Positions 37,668-46,705 are shown, counted from the first letter of the stretch. The stretch: DNA of 64,000 bases from Shewanella sp. 10N.286.48.A6 (GCF_002873135.1 NZ_MCVI01000016.1:24657-88656), one strand, 5' to 3'. Notes: generated by a model not told the origin, from the letters alone. Made by a program: numbers and translations.

Positions 37668-38003
37668 ATGAAAAAGTTAATCGGTGCCATCTTTGTGTGT
37701 CTTATCTATGGCTGTGCTTCATCGCCAGCAACCTGGAAAGGAATGTCAGAAAGAGATATTGCAGATTGGAAAGCGATAGGCTTTGATGCAGCTAAAGCTC
37801 AAAAATGGAGTAAGAGCGGCTTTAATGCTGAACAATCACAGCAATGGAGCGAAGCGAGCTTTAATGTTGAGTCAGCAGCTGAATGGTCAAAAGAGAAATT
37901 TAATCCAGAAGAAGCGGGTACATGGAAGCAGTCAGGGTTTGAATTAGAAGATGCCATAGAAGATCGAGCTAAAGGCCTAACCCCAGTAAAAATGGATAAC
38001 TAG
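37668..38003 (+). CDS. Small lipoprotein with WxxxxF-type tandem repeats
   Basis: The 111-residue protein has a short lipoprotein signal (MKKLIGAIFVCLIYGC, lipobox Cys16). The mature part consists of five near-identical units of about 13 residues: DWKAIGFDAAKAQ, KWSKSGFNAEQSQ, QWSEASFNVESAA, EWSKEKFNPEEAG and TWKQSGFELEDAI. The spacing predicts stacked short helices presenting Trp and Phe. Function unknown. AGGGAG precedes the ATG. It lies alone between rluB and tRNA-Ser. Confidence 0.75.
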   Translation: MKKLIGAIFVCLIYGCASSPATWKGMSERDIADWKAIGFDAAKAQKWSKSGFNAEQSQQWSEASFNVESAAEWSKEKFNPEEAGTWKQSGFELEDAIEDRAKGLTPVKMDN

Positions 38004-38135
38004 TATCAGATCGCAAATAGTGAGTACGAAATGGCAGCACAAACCACAAAATTGCTGCCGAAATAGTCAAACAGAAAGATAATGACAATTTATGCTTTAC
38101 ACCAGACAGTGAGATAGCTATTATCTCGCTCGTTC

Positions 38136-38226
38136 GGAGAGATGGCAGAGTGGTCGAATGCACCGGTCTTGAAAACCGGCATGGGTTTGTAGCCCATCTA
38201 GGGTTCAAATCCCTATCTCTCCGCCA
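38136..38226 (+). tRNA. tRNA-Ser(UGA)
   Basis: The 91-base gene has acceptor halves GGAGAGA and TCTCTCC, a long variable arm typical of type II tRNAs, the T-arm GGGTTCAAATCCC, and an encoded CCA. The anticodon stem ACCGG/CCGG encloses CTTGAAA, giving anticodon UGA. A T-rich terminator follows. An imperfect copy of its 3' end and terminator occurs at 50099-50157. Confidence 0.95.
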
Positions 38227-38236
38227 TATTCAAGAC

Positions 38237-38270
38237 GAAAGGCTCATCAGAAATGATGAGCCTTTTTTCG
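38237..38270 (+). terminator. tRNA-Ser terminator
   Basis: AAAGGCTCATCA pairs with TGATGAGCCTTT around GAAA and is followed by a T run, about 10 bases after the tRNA. Confidence 0.9.
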
Positions 38271-38365
38271 TTTAACTTACTAAAAATATTGAAGATTAAT
38301 ACTATCAATTCAAAACTACTTTATTGTCTAGTGTTTGAAGTGCCTGTTTTATAGTCACTTATCTT

Positions 38366-38453
38366 CCTTGAGAGGATTGACTCAGTCAATATCCCTGCTT
38401 TTCGCATCAGCAGAGCTCCTATTAACGTGTACTTCACTCGTATCTGTTTAGCT
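38366..38453 (+). repeat. Dispersed ~88-bp repeat, copy A
   Basis: The segment beginning CCTTGAGAGGATTGACTCAG is about 70% identical to 46706-46791 on the same strand. Both carry a CTGCT...AGCAG dyad in the middle and end TTTGTTTAGC-like. It lies between the tRNA terminator and the insertion sequence; nothing else is recognisable in 38271-38464. Confidence 0.65.
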
Positions 38454-38464
38454 GTAGTAGCTCA

Positions 38465-39638
38465 GACTTGATCTGACAGTTACCCATTTTTTATGGTGTC
38501 TGTCAGCTTAGATTTGAGCTAGATTTTTATCTGCCCAAATCTGTTTCCCATCCAATAATGTTTCAAGTGGCGTTCGACCACAGCACATTTTGCCTTGATG
38601 AGTTCGATCATTGTTGTAGTAATTTATCCATGCGTCTAGTTCTTTTTGCAACATTTCTAAATTATCGTATAGCTTTTTTCGGAAAGTAACCTGATAAAAT
38701 TCATTCAAAATTGTCTTATGGAACCGTTCACAAATACCATTCGTTTGCGGTGACATTGCCTTAGTTTTTGTATGATCGATATCATTTATTGCTAGGTATA
38801 ACTGGTAGTCATGCTGCTCAACTCGCCCGCAGTATTCTGTTCCCCTATCAGTCAATATTCGTAGCATAGGAAGCTCGTGTTGTTCGAAATAAGGCAGAAC
38901 TTTATCGTTGAGCATATCTGCTGCGGTGATTGGTGTTTTTGTCGTATAGAGCTTGGCAAACGCTACCTTGCTATAAGTATCGACGAAAGTCTGTTGGTAG
39001 ATCCTACCCACACCTTTTAGGTTACCGACATAGAACGTATCTTGTGAGCCGAGGTAGCCTGGATGATGAGTTTCTATCTCGCCACATGCTTCATCATCAT
39101 GTTTTTTCTTTTCAAGAGCAGCAACTTGGGCATCGGTTAGTATAATTCCGTCATTGGCGACCTTGTCCTCTAATGCTTTAAGCCGTTTCTTAAAGTTTTC
39201 TAGGTTATGGCGAAGCCAAATAGAGCGAACACCACTACCTGACACAAATATCCCCAGCTTACGCAGTTCATTACTGGTTCTATGTTGGCCATGAGCCGGA
39301 AAGTCGATAGCATAGTTAATTACTGACTGTTCAGTCGCTTCGTCAACTCGATTCTTCAGATTAGGTGTTCTGCGTGTCTTTTCAATTAAGGCTTCAATAC
39401 CACCATCTTCAACAAGTTCTTGATAGCGATAAAATGTATCTCTAGAGACACCCATTACTTTACATGCTCGAGATACGTTACCCAGCTCTTCAGCTAAATT
39501 GAGTAAACCTGCTTTGTGTTTAATGATTGGATTGTTAGTATGCAACATGAGAGTTACCTTTGGTTTTGATTAAAAGATTCGACACCTTTATCAAAACGGG
39601 TAACTCTCACTTTTTCAAGTTGAATGTCAGATCAAGTC
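38465..39638 (-). mobile_element. IS481-type insertion sequence, 1174 bp
   Basis: Perfect 14-bp terminal inverted repeats, GACTTGATCTGACA at 38465-38478 and its complement at 39625-39638, flank a single intact transposase gene. Similarity continues inward (GTTACCC near each end). I could not identify a clear target-site duplication. Confidence 0.85.
38508..39548 (-). CDS. IS481-family transposase
   Basis: The 346-residue protein has an N-terminal helix-turn-helix (NVSRACKVMGVSRDTFYRYQ) that binds the element ends, and a C-terminal rve-type DDE integrase domain. The catalytic triad is probably the Asp in VDTYSKVAFAKLY, the Asp in ILTDRGTEYCG, and the Glu in NGICERFHKTILNEFY. The C terminus NNDRTHQGKMCCGRTP is a usual IS481/IS3-group ending. 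The frame is uninterrupted, so the element may be active. The original 'tRNA-side' sequences are split from the oxidoreductase genes by this element. Confidence 0.92.
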   Translation of the reverse strand: MLHTNNPIIKHKAGLLNLAEELGNVSRACKVMGVSRDTFYRYQELVEDGGIEALIEKTRRTPNLKNRVDEATEQSVINYAIDFPAHGQHRTSNELRKLGIFVSGSGVRSIWLRHNLENFKKRLKALEDKVANDGIILTDAQVAALEKKKHDDEACGEIETHHPGYLGSQDTFYVGNLKGVGRIYQQTFVDTYSKVAFAKLYTTKTPITAADMLNDKVLPYFEQHELPMLRILTDRGTEYCGRVEQHDYQLYLAINDIDHTKTKAMSPQTNGICERFHKTILNEFYQVTFRKKLYDNLEMLQKELDAWINYYNNDRTHQGKMCCGRTPLETLLDGKQIWADKNLAQI

Positions 39639-39661
39639 GAAACTAATACAAATAGTGCGGT

Positions 39662-40603
39662 TTAACTCAATGTAATTACAGTTTTTAGTTTTGTAAATTC
39701 ACTATGTGTCAATGCCTCGTGCATGTGTCCAAAATTAAATGTGATTGGCTCACTAATTTCAACATCACTTTTAGTAATTCGTTCAAGTAACGCTTCACCA
39801 TTTTGCATTAATGCATGCCAATCTTGTTTATCACCAAAATCATGTAACGCGCCAAGGGCTATTTCGTGGTAAGAAATAGTGCGAGTAAATGGCGGGTCAA
39901 TGGGTTTAGCAATACGATCTTGAATGCAGACAATATGTCCATTCGCTCTTAACAGTGGCACTAAATGGGCGGCATTTTCGCCACTCACGGCATCAAAAAT
40001 GGCGAAGTATTTCATGTCGATTTGAGATTGCTCTCGATAAACTTGGCGAATACCTAGCTTTTGGGCTCGATCTTCGCTCAGACTCGCTGAGACAACATCA
40101 ACGATATAACCCGCATCGAGAAGGAACTGGGATAATAAATTATTCACCGCGCCAAAACCAACGACAAGCACTTCTCTTTGTCGGGTTAATGGAATTTTTT
40201 CAAATGCTTGCCATGCGGTAAGCATCGGGCAAGGTAGCGCTGCTGCAAGTTCAAATGATAGGCTCTCAGGCAGCGTCATCACTCGCTCAGCATTCAAAAC
40301 GGTATATTCAGCATAGCTACCATGGCGATTTAGTGAGCCATGATACGCCACTCGACGCCCAATGAGACTGGTGTCAACTTTAGAGCCTACGTGTACGATG
40401 ACGCCTGCACCATCAACACCAGGAACATGACCATTCGGCCAATTTAGAGGATTGGCTTTAATAAATTTCCAATCGACAGGGTTTATACCAATCGCTTTGT
40501 TTTGTACTAAGATTTCATTGTCATCTAAAGCTGGTATTTCAGCCTTACCTAAAATAACACTGTGTGTCTCTGTTTGATATTGCCAAATTTGATAGGGTTC
40601 CAT
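39662..40603 (-). CDS. Zinc-free MDR-family NAD(P)H oxidoreductase (quinone reductase-like)
   Basis: The 313-residue protein has the GroES-like N-terminal domain ([30 protein letters not shown]) and the Rossmann motif [21 protein letters not shown], with GxGxxN in place of the usual GxGxxG. It lacks the zinc-binding cysteines, as quinone oxidoreductases do. Members reduce quinones or enals with NADPH. It lies 68 bases after the first Old Yellow Enzyme on the same strand, in a run that suggests one stress-responsive operon. Start at 40603 precedes EPYQIWQYQ; upstream GAATGCG gives only a modest ribosome site. Confidence 0.82.
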   Translation of the reverse strand: MEPYQIWQYQTETHSVILGKAEIPALDDNEILVQNKAIGINPVDWKFIKANPLNWPNGHVPGVDGAGVIVHVGSKVDTSLIGRRVAYHGSLNRHGSYAEYTVLNAERVMTLPESLSFELAAALPCPMLTAWQAFEKIPLTRQREVLVVGFGAVNNLLSQFLLDAGYIVDVVSASLSEDRAQKLGIRQVYREQSQIDMKYFAIFDAVSGENAAHLVPLLRANGHIVCIQDRIAKPIDPPFTRTISYHEIALGALHDFGDKQDWHALMQNGEALLERITKSDVEISEPITFNFGHMHEALTHSEFTKLKTVITLS

Positions 40604-40671
40604 CGCATTCTCGTTTGCTTAAAGAAAGGAGAAGGCACCAAGGAGTGGTTAGTCCTTGATGCCTAGTTTTG

Positions 40672-41760
40672 CTATGCCTGATAAGTAGGATAATCGATGT
40701 AGCCTTCGGCTCCGCCACCATACAAGGTGAGTCTTGCGTCAGCATCAAACTCGGCCAGTGGGTTATCATTGGCCAAACGGGCGACTAAATCTGGGTTCGT
40801 TACAAAAGGGGTACCAAAGGCAACGAAATCAGCATACTGCTTGTCGATTAACTGTTGCGCTGATTGCTTGGTCAGCTTTCCAGCAACCATGATTGGGTTT
40901 GAGTATATTCGGCGAACTTGTTGGCGAAACTCTTCAGGTACCTCTACATAGCGTGATATGTTTTCTGAAAAATGCACATACGCAAGGTTCATCGGTTGTA
41001 GTTTTTCCAGCAATGCTAACGTTAGCGGAACAATTTCAACATCATCCCCAGCAAAACCCTCTCCGATATGAGGAGACAGACGAACCGCAACTCTTTCCCC
41101 ACCAATTTCGTCAGTAAGTGCTTGTAAGGTATCAACCAGAAAGCGCATACGATTCTCTTGGCTGCCACCATATTGATCACTTCTTTGGTTGCTTTCTAAG
41201 CGTAAAAAGGTATCAAACAAGTAACCATGCGCAGCATGAATTTCCACGCCATCAAAACCAGCTTCAATGGCGTTTTTGCCCGCTTGTACAAAATCCGCAA
41301 TCGTGCTCTTAATGTCTTGCAGCGTCATCTCCCGTGGCGTTTCAGTTTCAATCATCCCAAAGCCACCTTCAGCTAGTGGGCCAAATACTTGATCTGGGAT
41401 TTTAATCGCTGATGGGGCTAACGGCTTAGTACCTGAAATATCAGAATGACTGCGTCGCCCCACATGCCAAAGTTGAGTAAATATTTTCCCGCCTTCTTGA
41501 TGCACAGCTTGGGTGGTTTTTTTCCAGCCTTCGATGTGCTCTGGGGTATAAATGCCCGGAGTCATCGAATAACCTCGTGCAGCCGCTGAGATCGGGGTGC
41601 CCTCTGATACAATGAGTCCAGCACTGGCACGCTGACGGTAGTAGGTTGCCATCATCTCGTTTGGTACATCACCAGGTTGAGACGTGCGTGAACGAGTCAT
41701 CGGCGCCATCGCGATACGGTTTCTAGTCTCAAGTCCGTGACCTTTAAATACCTTAAACAT
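40672..41760 (-). CDS. Old Yellow Enzyme family FMN-dependent ene-reductase (first copy)
   Basis: The 362-residue TIM barrel binds FMN and reduces activated C=C bonds (enones, N-ethylmaleimide, nitro esters) with NADPH. The substrate-binding pair is H175/H178 with Y180 in GVEIHAAHGYL. The FMN-side motif RIAMAPMTRSRTSQPGDVP and FTQLWHVGRRSH are typical of NemA/XenB-type enzymes. Start at 41760 follows AAGGGGG; the longer frame upstream has no ribosome site. It is ten bases after the second copy, with about half the residues shared, so the pair looks like a diverged tandem duplication. Confidence 0.9.
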   Translation of the reverse strand: MFKVFKGHGLETRNRIAMAPMTRSRTSQPGDVPNEMMATYYRQRASAGLIVSEGTPISAAARGYSMTPGIYTPEHIEGWKKTTQAVHQEGGKIFTQLWHVGRRSHSDISGTKPLAPSAIKIPDQVFGPLAEGGFGMIETETPREMTLQDIKSTIADFVQAGKNAIEAGFDGVEIHAAHGYLFDTFLRLESNQRSDQYGGSQENRMRFLVDTLQALTDEIGGERVAVRLSPHIGEGFAGDDVEIVPLTLALLEKLQPMNLAYVHFSENISRYVEVPEEFRQQVRRIYSNPIMVAGKLTKQSAQQLIDKQYADFVAFGTPFVTNPDLVARLANDNPLAEFDADARLTLYGGGAEGYIDYPTYQA

Positions 41761-41770
41761 ACTTACCCCC

Positions 41771-42865
41771 TTAAGCTTTATACGTTGGATAATCAATCAG
41801 ACCTTTCTCACCACCAAACAAGGTGTTTGGATCATGCTCTGCCAATGGGTAGCCGTGAAGTAGACGTTCAGGAAGATCGGGATTCGCCACAAAAGGTCGA
41901 CCAAAGCCGATCATATCAGCCAGTCCGTCATCAATAGCTTGCTTTGCTTTTTCCGCATTATAACGACCTGCGTAGATCAGCACGCCTTGAAAAGCATTGC
42001 GCATTGCACGTTTGAATGAGACGGGTGTATCTGGTGCATCATCCCAATCGACTTCAGCAATATGTAGGTACACGATATGATGTTTATTGAGTAACGCTGC
42101 GGCAGCGGTATAAGTCTCAATAGGGTTAGCATCAACAGTACCATTGAGGGTTGTTAAAGGTGCCAAGCGCACACCAACGCGATCAGCGCCAATGGCATCG
42201 ACCATTGCAGTAACAACTTCATCAAGAAAACGAAGACGGTTTTCAAGACATCCACCGTACTCATCAGTGCGATCATTCGCCTCTGAATCAATAAATTGGT
42301 TAATTAAATAACCATTAGCGGCATGCAGTTCAATGCCATCAAAGCCTGCCTCAATGGCATTCAATGCGGCTTGACGGTAATCTTCGATCACTTGCTGAAT
42401 ATCGGCTGTTGTCATCGCTCTAGGCTGAACGACGTCAACAAAACCAGGTTCATCACTGCCATTATCAACGAATACTTTGACGTTTTCCGCTTTTAATGCG
42501 GAGGAAGAAATCGGTTGCTTACCACCGATGTTATCTGGGTGAGTGACTCTTCCCACATGCCAAAGCTGCGCGAAAATAGCGCCTTGTTTGGCATGCACAG
42601 CGTCTGTCACTTTACGCCAACCAGCAATCTGCCCAGGTGTGTAAATACCTGGGGTCCATGCATAGCCTTTTGCCGTCGCTGAAATTTGCGTACCTTCAGA
42701 CACAATCAATCCTGCACTGGCACGCTGAGCGTAATAGGTTGCCATCATGTCATTTGCGACATCACCAGGCTGACTGGCTCTTGAACGCGTCATCGGTGGC
42801 ATGATAATGCGGTTTTTGAGTGTGAGTCCACCCAATGTGAATGGTTTAAATAGTGATAGTGACAT
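41771..42865 (-). CDS. Old Yellow Enzyme family FMN-dependent ene-reductase (second copy)
   Basis: The 364-residue paralogue has the same layout as its neighbour but with a His/Asn active-site pair (H181/N184 and Y186 in GIELHAANGYL) instead of His/His, so substrate preference probably differs. N-terminal RIIMPPMTRSRASQPGDVA and FAQLWHVGRVTH are conserved. Start at 42865 follows GAGGG. It is the first gene after the palindromic operator at 42925-42957 and is probably the head of the OYE-OYE-MDR transcript, controlled by the LysR regulator just upstream. Confidence 0.9.
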   Translation of the reverse strand: MSLSLFKPFTLGGLTLKNRIIMPPMTRSRASQPGDVANDMMATYYAQRASAGLIVSEGTQISATAKGYAWTPGIYTPGQIAGWRKVTDAVHAKQGAIFAQLWHVGRVTHPDNIGGKQPISSSALKAENVKVFVDNGSDEPGFVDVVQPRAMTTADIQQVIEDYRQAALNAIEAGFDGIELHAANGYLINQFIDSEANDRTDEYGGCLENRLRFLDEVVTAMVDAIGADRVGVRLAPLTTLNGTVDANPIETYTAAAALLNKHHIVYLHIAEVDWDDAPDTPVSFKRAMRNAFQGVLIYAGRYNAEKAKQAIDDGLADMIGFGRPFVANPDLPERLLHGYPLAEHDPNTLFGGEKGLIDYPTYKA

Positions 42866-42924
42866 AGTTGAGCCCTCTTCATTTGATAGGGGCATACTAG
42901 CAAATGAGTCACCAATCATTTATA

Positions 42925-42957
42925 GCAATAAAGGCAAATAATATTTGTATAAATTGC
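42925..42957. promoter_or_regulatory. 33-bp perfect dyad, probable LysR-type operator for the OYE operon
   Basis: GCAAT-N5-CAAAT-AAT-ATTTG-N5-ATTGC is an uninterrupted symmetric arrangement 60-92 bases upstream of the OYE start. The inner CAAAT-N3-ATTTG recurs at 43914-43928 between the LysR and MFS genes, which points to a shared binding protein, most simply the LysR product. This is inference from symmetry and position. Confidence 0.65.
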
Positions 42958-42980
42958 AACAATCAGCTTGTTTAAGCGGG

Positions 42981-43862
42981 TTACAGGGTTAGCTTTGGCT
43001 TAATAAAATCAATAAAAGCGGAGATCCGCTTGGCCACAGAAGAAGTCTTATAATACACAGCGTTGACTTGTTCTCTTCTTGGATGACTGATTTTTTCGCT
43101 CTCCAACAGCGAAATTAAACGTCCTTCGACAATATCTTTATTCACCATAAACCCTGATAGACATGCAATGCCATTTCCTGCCAACACAATTTGTCGAATG
43201 GTTTCGCCATTACTTGATGACATCAAAGCGTCTAGTTGGGTAAAACCTTTTAAAGGCCAGTCATTCAAAATTTTGGGGGCGACAAATCCAATGAGATTAT
43301 GCTGAGCAAGATCGCTGCTTTTAGTGGGGAGCCCGCGTTTTGAGATATATTCTGGTGAAGCCACAATATACAAGGGGCTTCGACCCAGCGACCGAGCATG
43401 TAGCGTTGAATCGCTCAACGTACCAATCCGAATTGCTAAATCGGTTTTCTTTTCTAGTAAATCCACAATGCCTTCATTGGAGGTTATTTCTAGCTCAATA
43501 TCGGGATAGGCTTGATTAAATGACTGCACCAATGGCACCAGTTGATGAAACACAAACGGACTAGCCGCGTCGACACGTAAACGGCCTTTGGGCAATTCCC
43601 CACGGGAAATAATATCTTCTTCCGCCTGCTGTAATTGCATTAACCCCACCCGCACAGAGTCAATGAACTGGCGTCCTTCATCGGTTAATTCAATACGTCT
43701 AGTGGTTCGGTTTAGAATAGTGACCCCAAGTTGACTCTCCACTTTACTGACCGCTCTGGATACTCGCGCGACTTGGATATCTAGGCTCTCTGCTGCCGCT
43801 GAAAAACCTCCGGTATCGACTACAGCTAGTAAAATGGCTAAATCATCAGATTTTGTTCGCAT
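42981..43862 (-). CDS. LysR-family transcriptional regulator
   Basis: The 293-residue regulator has the N-terminal winged HTH (DLAILLAVVDTGGFSAAAESLDIQVARVSRAVSKVE, here split) and RTTRRIELTDEG, then a co-inducer domain from about residue 90. Start at 43862 (MRTKSDDLAIL) follows GAGGGAAATAGC; a Met eight codons earlier lacks a site. It is on the same strand as, and upstream of, the OYE genes, and divergent from the MFS gene, so it is the likely regulator of both flanks through the two CAAAT-N3-ATTTG palindromes. Confidence 0.92.
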   Translation of the reverse strand: MRTKSDDLAILLAVVDTGGFSAAAESLDIQVARVSRAVSKVESQLGVTILNRTTRRIELTDEGRQFIDSVRVGLMQLQQAEEDIISRGELPKGRLRVDAASPFVFHQLVPLVQSFNQAYPDIELEITSNEGIVDLLEKKTDLAIRIGTLSDSTLHARSLGRSPLYIVASPEYISKRGLPTKSSDLAQHNLIGFVAPKILNDWPLKGFTQLDALMSSSNGETIRQIVLAGNGIACLSGFMVNKDIVEGRLISLLESEKISHPRREQVNAVYYKTSSVAKRISAFIDFIKPKLTL

Positions 43863-43913
43863 GCTATTTCCCTCAACTTTATCCAATCGCTCATCAGCTT
43901 TATTGCATTTATA

Positions 43914-43928
43914 ACAAATATCATTTGT
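43914..43928. promoter_or_regulatory. Palindromic operator between LysR and MFS genes
   Basis: ACAAAT-ATC-ATTTGT is a perfect 6+6 dyad, sharing its core with the operator at 42925-42957. It lies 52 bases from the LysR start and 126 from the MFS start, fitting autoregulation plus divergent control. Confidence 0.6.
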
Positions 43929-44054
43929 AAAAACCTCTGTTTTTCACAAAACATCTTTAATGCAAAATGCCCCCCATCAATTAACAACGCGACGGCATAG
44001 CGACCAATACATCGGCTATTGCTGGTCATTTTCAAACAACAGAGAGTAAATATT

Positions 44055-45221
44055 ATGCCTTTAGCACTTCTTGCATTGACGCTCAGCGCCTTTGCTATTG
44101 GAACAACGGAGTTTGTGATCGTGGGGCTACTCCCGACCATGGCCTCCGACCTAAATATATCACTGCCTTCAGCAGGCTTGCTGGTTAGCCTTTATGCACT
44201 TGGTGTTGCCATTGGCGCCCCGGTTTTAACGGCTTTAACAGGAAAGTGGAATCGTAAACACGTATTGATTACCGTCATGTCACTGTTTGTTGTCGGTAAC
44301 TTAGTTGCATGGCAAGCACCTGGATATAACACCCTGATTATCGCTCGTATTTTGACAGGTTTAGCCCATGGTGTATTTTTCTCCATTGGTTCAACCATTG
44401 CTACCGGTCTGGTACCAAAAGAAAAAGCCGCCAGCGCCATTGCGATTATGTTCACTGGTTTAACCGTGGCGTTAGTCACAGGCGTGCCGCTTGGGACATA
44501 CATAGGTCAAACCTTTGGCTGGCAATCAACCTTCTTAGTTGTTGCGCTATTAGGTTTAATCGCATTAATTGGTAGTGCTTTCTTAGTACCAAATAACTTA
44601 AAACAACCTGCTGCAGCTAAGCTTTCATCGCAGCTTAAGGTATTAACTCAACCTAGATTATTACTGGTTTATGCGATTACTGCACTGGGTTATGGCGGCA
44701 CTTTTACAGCATTCACTTTCCTTGCTCCTATTTTGCAGCAAGAAACTGGCTTTAGTGCTAATGCAATTAGTTTAATTATGTTGGTTTATGGAGTCTCAGT
44801 TGCGATTGGTAATATTTGGGGCGGAAAAATGGCCGATAAAATGGGCCCAATAAAAGCCCTTAGCATTATTTTTACTGGTCTTGCAGCTGTGCTTATCGTG
44901 TTCAATTTTACCGCCGTTAACCCTATTGCCGCGGTAGCCACGATTTTAGTTTGGGGGGCATTTGCATTCGGTAATGTTCCAGGTTTACAAGTATATGTAG
45001 TGAAACTTGCTGAAAAATATACACCAGATGCAGTGGATGTTGCTTCCGGTTTAAACATTGCCGCCTTTAACGTTGGTATTGCACTTGGTTCATGGGGCGG
45101 AGGGATGGTTGTCGCTGAAGCAGGCTTAATGCATACACCTTGGGTAGGTGCAGTAGTTGTACTGATAGCGCTTGCTTTGACCCGCTTTAGTGGCCGTCTT
45201 GATAAGCGTGCAGAAAGTTAA
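44055..45221 (+). CDS. MFS drug-efflux transporter (DHA1 family)
   Basis: The 388-residue membrane protein has twelve predicted helices and starts MPLALLALTLSAFAIGTTEF, the pattern of the AraJ/YdhP/chloramphenicol-efflux group (IGTTEFVIVGLLP motif in helix 1). The loop 2-3 motif reads LTGKWNRKHVLI, equivalent to GxxxDRxGRR in other MFS members. Start at 44055 follows GAGAG; the frame also has a TTG twelve codons earlier. Its divergent position to LysR suggests efflux of the electrophile or its reduced product. Confidence 0.88.
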   Translation: MPLALLALTLSAFAIGTTEFVIVGLLPTMASDLNISLPSAGLLVSLYALGVAIGAPVLTALTGKWNRKHVLITVMSLFVVGNLVAWQAPGYNTLIIARILTGLAHGVFFSIGSTIATGLVPKEKAASAIAIMFTGLTVALVTGVPLGTYIGQTFGWQSTFLVVALLGLIALIGSAFLVPNNLKQPAAAKLSSQLKVLTQPRLLLVYAITALGYGGTFTAFTFLAPILQQETGFSANAISLIMLVYGVSVAIGNIWGGKMADKMGPIKALSIIFTGLAAVLIVFNFTAVNPIAAVATILVWGAFAFGNVPGLQVYVVKLAEKYTPDAVDVASGLNIAAFNVGIALGSWGGGMVVAEAGLMHTPWVGAVVVLIALALTRFSGRLDKRAES

Positions 45222-45352
45222 TGGTAAAAATGTATTAATGAAATAAATACGACTCTTACCCTTAGAGCTGGTCAATGCAGCAGCATTGGCCAGCTTTTCG
45301 CAACTTATATTGATTGGTATTAGACAAGATTGAAACTGATAAGAGGCACTCA

Positions 45353-46045
45353 ATGAAAACCGTTTTTATTACTGGAGCTAATCGTGGCTTAGGATTAGAG
45401 CTTGCAAAGCAATATGCACAGCGACATTACAAGGTCATCGCTTGCTGTCGCGATATTGATTCAGCGCATGAGTTAACCCTGTTAGCACAACAGTATTCAA
45501 CCATTCGCCCTTATGCTCTAGATGTTAGTCATGAAACAGATATTCTCGCTTTAACTGAGGTGTTTAAAGAGCAACCTATTGATGTACTTATTCATAATGC
45601 TGGGGTGAGTGGTGAAGGATGTGACAACTTAGGCAATATGGATCAGCAAAGATGGCTAGAGGTGTTAAAGGTCAATACCATCGCACCCATGTTAATCACG
45701 CAGGCCTTGCTCAATAATATTCTAGCCGGCCAAGATAAAACCATAATCGGGATGACCTCAATACTGGCCAGTATTGATGATAACCGCTCAGGGGGACGAT
45801 ACAGCTATCGAGCATCAAAAGCGGCCCTCAACCAAATAATTAAATCTCTAGCCTGTGAATTATCCGAAGCGGGAGTGAAGACCATGGCAATTCATCCAGG
45901 TTGGGTAAAAACCGATATGGGTGGCAAGGAAGGCAAGGTAACAGTAGAAGAGAGTGTTAAAGGCATGCTTAATGTCATCGACAATTTAAAACTTAAACAT
46001 TCAGGTTCATTTTTTGTCTACGATGGCACTCAATTGCCATGGTAA
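45353..46045 (+). CDS. Short-chain dehydrogenase/reductase
   Basis: The 230-residue SDR has the cofactor motif FITGANRGLGLELAKQY, HNAGVSG, and the catalytic YSYRASKAALNQ (Tyr-x3-Lys) near residue 153, with Ser in GMTSILAS. It resembles C-factor/CsgA-like and carbonyl-reductase-type SDRs that use NAD(P)H. Start at 45353 follows AAGAGG. It runs in the same direction as the MFS gene, 131 bases on, and could belong to the same detoxification group, but no shared promoter can be shown. Confidence 0.87.
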   Translation: MKTVFITGANRGLGLELAKQYAQRHYKVIACCRDIDSAHELTLLAQQYSTIRPYALDVSHETDILALTEVFKEQPIDVLIHNAGVSGEGCDNLGNMDQQRWLEVLKVNTIAPMLITQALLNNILAGQDKTIIGMTSILASIDDNRSGGRYSYRASKAALNQIIKSLACELSEAGVKTMAIHPGWVKTDMGGKEGKVTVEESVKGMLNVIDNLKLKHSGSFFVYDGTQLPW

Positions 46046-46085
46046 GCCCTGTAGTTACGTCACATGAAAGCTCTAAGGGGATGAT

Positions 46086-46202
46086 ATGCTTTTTACCTTT
46101 ATAATCCTTTGTATTATCGCTTTGCTCGGATGGTATTTATACAAAGTCTCCCGTGATATTTCCCAAATTGACTGGGATTGGAATGGCGATGAGGTCCTAT
46201 AA
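46086..46202 (+). CDS. Small single-pass membrane protein, 38 residues
   Basis: ATG at 46086 has a strong ribosome site (AAGGGG, five bases before). The product is one hydrophobic helix (LFTFIILCIIALLGWYLYK), then a charged tail with paired Trp and acidic residues (IDWDWNGDEV). I do not recognise the family. It is 40 bases downstream of the SDR gene on the same strand. Confidence 0.5.
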   Translation: MLFTFIILCIIALLGWYLYKVSRDISQIDWDWNGDEVL

Positions 46203-46301
46203 ATTGATATCGCCTGCATCTATGGCTGGTCACATTATATTCTAATGAAAAACTGTGAGCTTGCTCTGGTGCTGAGTAAATACTTTAACGCGAAATGGGG
46301 C

Positions 46302-46580
46302 GTGCGACGTGAAGTCGTATGAAGCGCTGTTCACCGCTTAATGTGTGAACCATCTGTATCACCAGATGAACCTATGAGCCTGAATAAATTAGCGGCTCTG
46401 ACAATGTAACGAAGAATGGTCATGGACTATTCGGGATCTAAATCGCGAGAGGACGATCCTCCTGATAACCATAAATCGGGTGAGTGCTAGGTAGTCAGTA
46501 AGATGAACATAAGTGAATCCGCGTAAGGTGCGTTATACGTTGAAGCAGCGGAAGTTGTAACCCTCCCTTATATCGATCAT
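46302..46580 (+). mobile_element. Group II intron 5' fragment (domain I remnant)
   Basis: GTGCGAC at 46302 is the bacterial group II 5' splice-site consensus. The following ~270 bases show stretches typical of intron domain I (AATCGCGAGAGGACGATCC, GATGAACATAAGTGAATCC, GCAGCGGAAGTTGTAACC). No reverse-transcriptase/maturase frame and no domain V (GAGCCGTATG...) follow, so this is a truncated, inactive copy. The rest of the 797-base gap (46203-46999) holds only repeat copy B and no gene I can support. Confidence 0.65.
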
Positions 46581-46705
46581 ATTTTAAGAGAGTTTTCTTT
46601 ATTTAACCGCTCATATAGCTTGGGCGGTAGCAAAGAATGTCGTAGCAAGAAAGGGGATTAGGTTGGATGTATTCCACAAAGGGTTCACCGTTAAACACTT
46701 ATAGG

